Source of the DNA: Candidatus Aminicenantota bacterium
Lineage (GTDB): Bacteria; Acidobacteriota; Aminicenantia; Aminicenantales; Saccharicenantaceae
Length of the DNA: 40,656 bases
Reading direction: 5' to 3'
NCBI GenBank assembly: GCA_017883305.1
Contig: JADGNU010000004.1
Span: 1 to 40,656 of the forward strand
Shown one piece after another: positions 9,370-17,156 of the stretch. Each line of letters starts with the position of its first letter. Positions within the stretch are counted from its first letter, which is position 1. A program made the translations under genes and the position numbers. Below the pieces are notes generated by a model, which worked only from the letters and a program-made list of their open reading frames with translations, did no database searches and was not told the origin of the DNA.

Positions 9370-11699
9370 GCGGCCCGACAACGGATCTCGAAGCCGTCGC
9401 CTCGGTCGCCGGCTGGAAGATCGACGGGCCCGATCTCGAGCTGCGGCTTCGGACGAGCAAAGGGAAGGCGGCCCGGCTCCTCGCCCGGGCGGTTTCGCCA
9501 GAAACCTGGAAGATCACGTTCGCTCCTTTCGGCTCGCCCGCGCCCCGGCCGACGCCCATGGTCCTGCCTATCGTGTCACGGCCGGTGCGCCTCAGGGCGA
9601 AGCGGGGCGGAGACCGTCTTCTCGTCACCGGGCCCGAGCTCGCCCTCGAAGTGCGCTTCAAACCGTTCAGCTGGAGATTCGTCGACCGGGACGGGCACGC
9701 CCTCCTCTCTGATAATCCCGGCGACGTTGATGGATTGGGGCGGCCGTCCGTCCCGCCGCTCGGGTTTGCCACGGCTCCAAGCGGTCGCAGGTCGGTCAGG
9801 GCCTCTTTCCATCTCCTCCCCGGCGAGCGGATCTACGGCCTCGGCGAAAAGTTCACCCGGCTCGACAAGGCCGGGCAAAAGATCGTCACCTGGACGCTCG
9901 ATGCTCTTGGCTCGACGAGCGAACGCTCGCACAAGAACGTGCCTTTCCTTTGGAGCAGCCGCGGCTTCGGACTCTTCGTCGATTCGAGCGCCCGGATCGC
10001 CTGGGACCTGGGAGCGACGTCCCTCCAGTCATGGACGTTCGAGACGGAAACGCCGGCCCTCGAGATGTATGTCTTTCACGGCCCGCGGCCGGAGAAGATC
10101 CTGGCCGCCTACACCGCGCTCACGGGACGGGCCCCGGCCGTGCCCGCGTGGTCTTTCGGACTGTGGCTGTCGTCGGGTGGAGCTTATCGGGATCAGGCCT
10201 CGATCGAAGCCCTGCTCGAGGGCATCGAGCGTCATCGCCTGCCCGCCGATGTCATCCATATCGATCCCTGGTGGATGCGCTGGCGGAAGTACTGCGATTT
10301 CGAATGGGATCGGCGCGCCTTCCCGGACCCGGAGGGACTCGTCCGGCGCATCCACGGTCTCGGTCTCAAGCTCTGTCTCTGGGAACATCCCTACGTCTCA
10401 GTCGAGAGCGGGCTCTTTGAATCCGGGAAAGACAGGTGCTATTTCGCCCTGAGGCCGGACGGCAAGGTCTATGTCATTGACTATGGATTATCGCTCGCGC
10501 CTCGTCCCGACGGCCGGGTCCGGCTGGCCGGGAAGGCCGAGACCTGGAACGCTCCGGTGGCCATCGTCGATCTGACGCGTCCCGATGCCCGGGCCTGGTT
10601 CAAGGACCTTCACCGTCCGCTCCTCCGCGCGGGGGTCGACGTTTTCAAGACGGACTTCGGCGAAGACATCCCCGAAGACGCCCGCTTTCACGACGGACGG
10701 ACCGGTGCGGAGATCCATAACCTCTATCCCCTTCTCTATAACGCCGCGGTCTTCGAGGTCACGGCCGAGGAGAAGGGACGAGGCCTCGTCTGGAGCCGGT
10801 CCGGGACTGCGGGCAGTCAGCGATTCCCGGTCTGCTGGTCGGGCGACCCGGCTTCCGACTGGGACAGCCTGGCCGCGACGATCCGCGGCGGGCTCTCGGC
10901 CGGCATGTCCGGCCTCGCGCTATGGAGCCACGACATCGGCGGCTACCGGGGGACCCCCGACCCTGAACTCTATGTCCGCTGGGCCCAGTTCGGGCTTTTC
11001 TCGTCCCACAGCCGCATGCACGGCGATTCGCCGCGCGAGCCATGGCTGTTCGGGGACGAGGCTCTGGCCATCGTCAGGAGATTCGCCGGATTGAGATACC
11101 GGCTCTTCCCCTACATCCGGAGCGCGGCGCTCGAAGCGCGCGAATCGGGCCTGCCGGTGCTGCGCGCCCTGCCACTGGCTTTTCCGGACGATCCGAACGC
11201 CGCGGCTTGGGAACACGAATACCTGTTCGGACCATCGCTGCTGGTGGCACCGGTCATCCGCAAGGTCGAAGAACTCAAGCAGGGAAGCGGCCGCCGCGCC
11301 GGGACGCCGCGCATGTCCGTCTACCTCCCCCGGGGCGAATGGGTCGACTTCTGGACGGGCAGGGTCCATCGGGGTCCGGCGGTCATCGGGGCTTCGGCCC
11401 GACTGGATATCATGCCGTTGTTCGTCCAGAGAGGCGCCGTCATTCCCATGATGAAAGGGGCCCGACGGATCCCGGAGGGACGCATCGACCCGCTCGAGGC
11501 CGTGCTCTACCCGGCTCCTTCCGGTCCGTCCTGGTCGACCCTTTTCGAGGAGGAGGGACGGACGATCTTCCGTCTCGAACAAGTCGAGGGTCGTTGCCTC
11601 TTCGATTGGACCGGGCCGGTCCGGAGAACCTATCTCGTCCGGATGGGCCGCGGCTTGAAGGCCGGGCCGGGGTCACCGCTCCTTTTGCGCCTTCGCTGA
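9366..11699 (+). CDS. Glycoside hydrolase family 31, alpha-xylosidase (YicI)-like
   Basis: VDVFKTDFGEDIPED nucleophile motif; WSRSGTAGSQRFPVCWSGDPASDWDSLAATIRGGLSAGMSGLALWSHDIGGY; ATGA overlap with the upstream gene. Confidence 0.9.
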   Translation: MSGPTTDLEAVASVAGWKIDGPDLELRLRTSKGKAARLLARAVSPETWKITFAPFGSPAPRPTPMVLPIVSRPVRLRAKRGGDRLLVTGPELALEVRFKPFSWRFVDRDGHALLSDNPGDVDGLGRPSVPPLGFATAPSGRRSVRASFHLLPGERIYGLGEKFTRLDKAGQKIVTWTLDALGSTSERSHKNVPFLWSSRGFGLFVDSSARIAWDLGATSLQSWTFETETPALEMYVFHGPRPEKILAAYTALTGRAPAVPAWSFGLWLSSGGAYRDQASIEALLEGIERHRLPADVIHIDPWWMRWRKYCDFEWDRRAFPDPEGLVRRIHGLGLKLCLWEHPYVSVESGLFESGKDRCYFALRPDGKVYVIDYGLSLAPRPDGRVRLAGKAETWNAPVAIVDLTRPDARAWFKDLHRPLLRAGVDVFKTDFGEDIPEDARFHDGRTGAEIHNLYPLLYNAAVFEVTAEEKGRGLVWSRSGTAGSQRFPVCWSGDPASDWDSLAATIRGGLSAGMSGLALWSHDIGGYRGTPDPELYVRWAQFGLFSSHSRMHGDSPREPWLFGDEALAIVRRFAGLRYRLFPYIRSAALEARESGLPVLRALPLAFPDDPNAAAWEHEYLFGPSLLVAPVIRKVEELKQGSGRRAGTPRMSVYLPRGEWVDFWTGRVHRGPAVIGASARLDIMPLFVQRGAVIPMMKGARRIPEGRIDPLEAVLYPAPSGPSWSTLFEEEGRTIFRLEQVEGRCLFDWTGPVRRTYLVRMGRGLKAGPGSPLLLRLR

Positions 11700-13016
11700 G
11701 ACGACAGCCGGCGGAGCCGGGAGCCAATGCCCCCCTTGATAGTAAAGAAGGTCCGCGGCCAGGATTTTTCGATAGAACTCATCGGGCTCAAAAGCTAGTC
11801 TGCCCTCGAGGCTGAGCTTCTCGCGGAGGCCCTTGAAGGTATTGCTCAGGGTGATGCCCCGGCAGACGAGAGAACGGTCGAGGTCGTAAAAGATCTGTGT
11901 TTCCGTGGTCACGGCGGTGATGCCGTCGCCATCGCCGTGAATCCAAAAGTAATTGACGGGATCAGCGAAGCGGCTCATGGCCCGAAAAACGTCGCTTTTG
12001 GGGAAAAGAATGTAGGTGGACTGTCCGCCTTCACCGAAGCCGGCGAAACGGTACGCCTCGTCTTTCTGGGGAGAGGACCCGCGCAACTGTCCGGGCTTGA
12101 AGACGGCCAAGCAGCCCCGGAGGTACTCGTTGTTGACTCCTGACAGAACGAGCTCCTTTTGCCCGTCACCATCGATGTCGCCGGCTGAGCCATCCATGAT
12201 GTAGCCGGCGTTCCAATATTCGCCCTCGGTGTTGCCGGCAGGATCCAGCAGGACGGCCTGGCAGGGCCAATCCGGCTTGTGGAAGGAGAGGACGAGGATC
12301 TCGAGCGTGCCGTCGCCGTCGTAGTCATCGACGTTGAAGCCGAAAACCCGGTACTCCCTGCGGAACGACTGCCCGCCGAAGGCGAGCTCTCGCCCGGTCT
12401 TGAAATGCCAGCGTTCGTTTCCGCGGTCATCGAGGCAGAAGAGCGTGTCCATCCGGGTCTCGGACGTCGTCTGGGTGGAGAAGAGAACCTCCCGACGGGA
12501 ATCTCCGTCGATGTCGCGGATCACGATGAATGGCCAGATCGGCACATAGTCGGTTCCGCGTTTCTTCTCCTGGAAGTGATCGCGGTACGTGCTCTCCGTT
12601 TCGAGTTGGGCCAACTTGGTATCGAAGTGCCCGAGCTCCCGGCCCCGCCCATCGACGATGACGAGCTCGGAGCCGCGGATGTGGAAATCCGACGGGCCGG
12701 TCGGCCTTAAAAAGAGAAAATAGGCCGCGGCGGCGATGATACCTAGGGCGAAGACCAGGGGCACCGGCCGGGACAGGAACCGCAGGATCCCCTTCCGTTC
12801 GGGCCGGGCGGGCTCGACGGCCGACCGCTGAGCCAACCAATCGTCGATCTGGTCTTTGTAGGCGAAAACCTTGGCCTTGGAATCGCGTTCCAGACGGTGG
12901 ATCGGGAGTCCATAACGCTGCTCCCAGCGGACGCAGGTCCGGACATCCCGGTCGAGATAGGCAGCGATCTCCTTCCAGGAGGTCAGGATGTTCTCTTTCT
13001 TGCCGTTCGAATTCAC
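11673..13016 (-). CDS. Transmembrane protein with N-terminal HTH and C-terminal FG-GAP/VCBS-type repeats
   Basis: LTSWKEIAAYLDRDVRTCVRWEQRYGLPIHRLERDSKAKVFAYKDQIDDWL (HTH); TM segment VPLVFALGIIAAAAYFLFL; repeats DIDGDSRREVLF, DYDGDGTLEILVLS, DIDGDGQKELVLS. Confidence 0.85.
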   Translation of the reverse strand: MNSNGKKENILTSWKEIAAYLDRDVRTCVRWEQRYGLPIHRLERDSKAKVFAYKDQIDDWLAQRSAVEPARPERKGILRFLSRPVPLVFALGIIAAAAYFLFLRPTGPSDFHIRGSELVIVDGRGRELGHFDTKLAQLETESTYRDHFQEKKRGTDYVPIWPFIVIRDIDGDSRREVLFSTQTTSETRMDTLFCLDDRGNERWHFKTGRELAFGGQSFRREYRVFGFNVDDYDGDGTLEILVLSFHKPDWPCQAVLLDPAGNTEGEYWNAGYIMDGSAGDIDGDGQKELVLSGVNNEYLRGCLAVFKPGQLRGSSPQKDEAYRFAGFGEGGQSTYILFPKSDVFRAMSRFADPVNYFWIHGDGDGITAVTTETQIFYDLDRSLVCRGITLSNTFKGLREKLSLEGRLAFEPDEFYRKILAADLLYYQGGHWLPAPPAVVSAKAQKER

Positions 13017-13057
13017 GTCAGTAGCCTGCTGCCGGTAAGTCTCTTATAAAAGAGCGG

Positions 13058-13086
13058 ATTATAAGAACAAACGGACTTCGGGTCAA
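13058..13086 (-). promoter_or_regulatory. Near-consensus sigma70 promoter TTGACC-N17-TATAAT for the HTH-TM-FG-GAP gene
   Basis: On the minus strand: TTGACC, 17 nt (cgaagtccgtttgttct), TATAAT. Confidence 0.75.
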
Positions 13087-13120
13087 GCGCACCGGGGGGC
13101 GAGGCTTCGGGGGGAGACCG

Positions 13121-14140
13121 TCATTCGGCCGCGGCCTCGGCCATGGCCGCGACGTTGCGCGGCGGAACGTCGGGCAGGATGGCCTCGTGGCTGGGGCTGA
13201 CGATCAGATGGGGCCCGAGGACGGCCTTGACCCGCCGCACCTCGGCCTTGACCTCGTCGGGCGTGCCGAGGGGAAGGACGCGCTGGGTGTCGACCCCGCC
13301 GAGGAAGGCGATCTTTCCCCCAAAATCCCGGGCCAGCGTCTCGGCGTCCATGTGCGCGGCCTTGGCCTGGAGCGGGTGGAGGCAGTTGACGCCCGAGGCG
13401 ATGAGCTTGGGGATGACCCGGTGGATCGAGCCGCAGGAATGGAGGACGACCTGGTAGCCGCGCCGGTGGGCCTGGGCGGTGAGCTTCTGGAACCAGGGCA
13501 GGATGAAGCGGTCGAAGAGCGCCGGGCTGATCATCAGGTCGAGCTGGGTGCCGAAGTCGTTGCCGAAGAAGAGGGCGTCGATGCGGTCCCCGGCGGCGTC
13601 GAAGAAGCGCTCGTTGGCCTGGTAATAAAAGCCGCAGACCCGGTCCGTGGCCGCTTCGATGACCTCGGGATTGGTCCGCATCTTGATGAAGTAGGCCTCC
13701 ATGCCGAAGAAATCCATGAGGTCGTGGAAGAACGGCGTCCAGAAGCCGGAGGCGCGGTAGTGGGGGCCGGCCGCGTCGAGGGCCCGGATTGTCTCGGAAA
13801 AATCGAGGATGGCCGGGTCGGGCCAATCGAAGCGGTCGAGCTCGGCCGGCTTCTCGACCTCGGCCAGCGGGCCGGCCTGGCCGTGACTCGCCTTGCCCGC
13901 CTCCCAGTTCCAGTTGAAGATCCCCTTCGAGGCTTTGGTCGGGAAGGTCGTCTCGGCGAAGCTCGGCGAGATCCAACGGTAATCGTCGCCGAGCTTTCGG
14001 CGGAACTCCTCCTCGGTCGTCGTGCCGAAGTAACGGTGCAGGCCCGGCCAGCTGTCGGCGTGGGGGTTGCCGAGCCAGAGCCCGCAGCGCGGGGCCGCTT
14101 TGAGGCCGACGATGGCCTTGACGATTGCGCGGCTGGTCAT
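13121..14140 (-). CDS. UROD-superfamily protein (third copy)
   Basis: VVLHSCGSIHRVIPKLIASGVNCLHPLQ, IAFLGGVDTQRVLPLGTPDEV, HEAILPDVPPRNV motifs. Confidence 0.85.
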   Translation of the reverse strand: MTSRAIVKAIVGLKAAPRCGLWLGNPHADSWPGLHRYFGTTTEEEFRRKLGDDYRWISPSFAETTFPTKASKGIFNWNWEAGKASHGQAGPLAEVEKPAELDRFDWPDPAILDFSETIRALDAAGPHYRASGFWTPFFHDLMDFFGMEAYFIKMRTNPEVIEAATDRVCGFYYQANERFFDAAGDRIDALFFGNDFGTQLDLMISPALFDRFILPWFQKLTAQAHRRGYQVVLHSCGSIHRVIPKLIASGVNCLHPLQAKAAHMDAETLARDFGGKIAFLGGVDTQRVLPLGTPDEVKAEVRRVKAVLGPHLIVSPSHEAILPDVPPRNVAAMAEAAAE

Positions 14141-14141
14141 A

Positions 14142-16256
14142 TCACTTCCGGCACTGGTCGATAAGCGATTGGACATCGCGTTTCTCCTCGGGGGTGATGG
14201 CGTCGCCCTTGAGAACGAGATATTTCCGGAAAAGGTCCAAGGCCCGCGCCTTGTCCCCCGTCTCGAGCAGGGCCAGGCCGAGATTGTAGACGGGAAGGTC
14301 GTAGCTCGGATCGAGCGCCACGGCCTTCTCCCAGCTGGCGATCGCCTTGGCCGTGTCCCCGACGAGCTTCCAAGCCCCGCCGAGACCGTTGTGGACCGAG
14401 GCGAGCGACGGGTCCGTGGCCAGAGCCGTTTCGAAAAAGGGGAAGGACCTCTTGACGAAGTCGGCCTTCCGCGTCTTCAGTCCCCAAGCGACACAGAAGT
14501 TACCGTAGTTGCCGTTGATGATGGCGTCGCCGGGGGCGAGGCTGAGGGCCTTGCGAAAATCCTCGTCGGCCTTCTCGAACTCGCCCGTCTTCCAGTAAGC
14601 TTCGGCGAGAGATCCCCAGACTTTCGGATCCAGGTCGAAGAGGGCGACGGCGCGGCCGAGGACGTCGATGCCGCGCCCGAAGTCGCTGTATTCGATCAGG
14701 GCGACGCCGTAAGCGGAGACCAGGGTGAAGTCTCCCGGGTTAGCGAGGGTCCCCTGTTCGAGCGCCCGGAGGTGGGCGTCCTTTCGACCTCGTGAATACT
14801 GGAGCTCGGCCAGTTGGGCATAGGCCCGGGTGAGATCGGGACGGGACTGGATGAGGTCGTCGAGGAGCCGGACGCTCTCGTCGGGCTTGCCGTCCCTCGC
14901 GAGCTGGGCCGCTTGGACGAGCTTCTGCTCGGACGGGAGGAGCGTCTTGAGGTCGTCGGCGATGCCAAAGGACTTCTTGGCCGGCGCGGGAGGCGCGGAG
15001 GCGTAGCCGAGGCTCCGCAAGCGCTCGGCGGTCTCGCGGTCGGTCAGCCGGGCGGCGCGGCCGCCGGACAGCGCGGTCTCGATCCCCATCGTCTTTTCGA
15101 GGATCTTTCTGTAGGGGGCAAGGTCGGTCGTCGCAGCCAGGTTCCTCGATTCGTTGAAGTCGGCCGTGAGATCGTAGAGTTCCGGGATCGGGGAATCCAT
15201 GAATTTCATGGAACCGGAGATCACTCCCCGCAGAGGCGCGGCGCCCCGGTGATAATAGGCTTCGAGCGCTTCGAAATAGACGGGCTGGGCTTTTCGCGGC
15301 CGGCCTTCGAGAAGCGGGCGGAAGGAACGGCCGGGCACATCGGCGGGTTTTGGGAGCCCGAGCAGGTCGCAGACCGTCGGGAAGATGTCCTCGTGGCTGA
15401 CGGGATCCTCGACACGAGCGGCTTTGAGTCCGGGAACGGAGACGACGAGCGGCACCGAGAGCGTCGAGTTGTAGGCGAAGTAGCTGTGGGTCATCTCGCC
15501 GTGTTCGCCAAGCGATTCGCCGTGGTCGGCGGTCAGCACGACGAGCGTCCGGCCCGACTCGCCGCGGGCGTCGATGGCGCGGAAGAGCCTGCCCAGGTTT
15601 TCGTCGACGTAGGCGACCTCGCCGGAATAGGGGTCGGCGGCAAAGCGGGAGGCGTAGGGCTCCGGCGGCGCGTAGGGCGCATGCGGGTCGAAGAGGTGGA
15701 CCCAGAGGAACCAGCGGCCATTCTGGGCGGCCAGCCAGTCCGTGGCCGCGGCGATCGTCTTTTCGGCCGGCCTCTCGGGGAAGTCAAGCGCGGCCGCGGC
15801 CCGGGCGGGATACTTGTCGTCGTAAACGTCGAATCCCTCGTTCAGGCCGAAGCGGGCGTCGAGGGGAAAGGCGCTGACGAACGCGCCGGTGGCGTAGCCT
15901 GCGGCCTTGAGGGTCCTGGGCAGGCTGGGCACGCCGCGCGGCACGACGCGCATGCCGTTGTCGTCGGCGCCGTGGGCGAGCGGGGTCGAGCCGAGCAGGA
16001 TGCTCGCGTGGGAAGGCAGCGTCAGCGGCGCGTGGGCGAAGGCCCGCTCGAAGACGACGCCGCGCGCGGCCAGGCCGTCGATCTGCGGGGTCTGGAGGTA
16101 CTTCGGGCTGTAGCAGCTGAGCCGGTCCGGGCGCAGGGTATCGATCGTCACGAGAAGGACATTGAGATCCTTGGGCTGGGCGGAGGGTTTGCAGGCGGAG
16201 GCGAGGGTGGCCGCGGCAAGGACGAGGATGGCTAGAGGCCGCGAAATCGTGGTCAT
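14142..16256 (-). CDS. Sulfatase/alkaline-phosphatase-superfamily protein with C-terminal TPR repeats; putative lipoprotein
   Basis: NVLLVTIDTLRPDRLSCYS, LTADHGESLGEHGEMTHS; C-terminal TPR-like repeats; N-terminal hydrophobic segment ending ASAC. Confidence 0.88.
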   Translation of the reverse strand: MTTISRPLAILVLAAATLASACKPSAQPKDLNVLLVTIDTLRPDRLSCYSPKYLQTPQIDGLAARGVVFERAFAHAPLTLPSHASILLGSTPLAHGADDNGMRVVPRGVPSLPRTLKAAGYATGAFVSAFPLDARFGLNEGFDVYDDKYPARAAAALDFPERPAEKTIAAATDWLAAQNGRWFLWVHLFDPHAPYAPPEPYASRFAADPYSGEVAYVDENLGRLFRAIDARGESGRTLVVLTADHGESLGEHGEMTHSYFAYNSTLSVPLVVSVPGLKAARVEDPVSHEDIFPTVCDLLGLPKPADVPGRSFRPLLEGRPRKAQPVYFEALEAYYHRGAAPLRGVISGSMKFMDSPIPELYDLTADFNESRNLAATTDLAPYRKILEKTMGIETALSGGRAARLTDRETAERLRSLGYASAPPAPAKKSFGIADDLKTLLPSEQKLVQAAQLARDGKPDESVRLLDDLIQSRPDLTRAYAQLAELQYSRGRKDAHLRALEQGTLANPGDFTLVSAYGVALIEYSDFGRGIDVLGRAVALFDLDPKVWGSLAEAYWKTGEFEKADEDFRKALSLAPGDAIINGNYGNFCVAWGLKTRKADFVKRSFPFFETALATDPSLASVHNGLGGAWKLVGDTAKAIASWEKAVALDPSYDLPVYNLGLALLETGDKARALDLFRKYLVLKGDAITPEEKRDVQSLIDQCRK

Positions 16257-16277
16257 GGCGCACTCAAACCTCACCAA

Positions 16278-16306
16278 TTATTAGAGGAATCGGGAAGCCC
16301 GGTCAA
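16278..16306 (-). promoter_or_regulatory. Putative promoter TTGACC-N17-TAATAA for the sulfatase-UROD operon
   Basis: Minus strand TTGACC GGGCTTCCCGATTCCTC TAATAA, then ggtgagg SD region before ATG 16256. Confidence 0.6.
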
Positions 16307-16366
16307 GTGCCACCCCCTTTTCAAATCCGGGAATTTCAGTAAGATGGGCCCAAGAAAGAAGGACAC

Positions 16367-17152
16367 ATGAGAAAACACCCCAAAGGATCGGCGCTGCTCC
16401 TGGCCGGCTTGGCACTTGCGCTCTTCACGATCGGGACGATGTCCCGGGCGGAAGGCCCGACGATGGCAAGACCCACGTACCTTTATAGGACCACGTTTGT
16501 GCGGGCGGCGCCGGGGAAGCTTCTGGACCTCATCGCGCTTTACAAGGGGCGGATGGCGGTCATCGAAGCCGCGGGCGACCCGGCTCCCTTGTGGTGGCGC
16601 CATACGCAAGGCGACCAATGGGACCTTATGCTCATCACGCCGATGGGCAGCTACGTCGAGTACCACGCAAAGGGGCGGGTGGCCCGGCGAGATAAGGCCG
16701 CCGCGGCATCGGGTCTTTCCTGGGGAGATTTCGCCGGCAAGCTCGACCAGTGCTCATCCTGGAAGGAAGATCTGTTCGTTTTCGGGCCGTCGCTCGACAT
16801 CGTGAAGAAGGCCTTCGAAGGGACGGGATATTACCACATCGAGATCTTCGTCTCGCTTCCGGGGAAGCAGGAGGAGCTCTACAAAGAGCGGGAGATGGAG
16901 AACGTCTACGCGGTCGAATCGGGACGGCCCTACAATATGATCTTTGTCCGCGACCAGGGCGCCTCGTGGGACCTGTTCACGCTCGGCTGCTACCGCGACC
17001 TCCAGCACTGGGCGGGGTCGAGCGGCCAGACCAAAGAGCAGCGGGAAGCGGCGGCCCGGAAAGCGGGGTTCAAGAGCGCCGACGACATCGGGCCCTATAT
17101 GAGGACGCTCATCGACTGGCACCGCGATACGATGGGCGTGGCGATCAAGTAA
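16367..17152 (+). CDS. Secreted hypothetical protein
   Basis: Signal-peptide-like N-terminus; two similar segments (YRTTFVRAAPGKLLDLIALYK / YHIEIFVSLPGKQEELYKERE) suggest a duplicated alpha+beta-barrel-like domain. Confidence 0.65.
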   Translation: MRKHPKGSALLLAGLALALFTIGTMSRAEGPTMARPTYLYRTTFVRAAPGKLLDLIALYKGRMAVIEAAGDPAPLWWRHTQGDQWDLMLITPMGSYVEYHAKGRVARRDKAAAASGLSWGDFAGKLDQCSSWKEDLFVFGPSLDIVKKAFEGTGYYHIEIFVSLPGKQEELYKEREMENVYAVESGRPYNMIFVRDQGASWDLFTLGCYRDLQHWAGSSGQTKEQREAAARKAGFKSADDIGPYMRTLIDWHRDTMGVAIK

Positions 17153-17156
17153 AGGG

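Noticed and set aside
14814-16235. 473-aa ORF antisense to the sulfatase-fold gene
   Set aside because: Shadow ORF with repetitive G/R/E composition.
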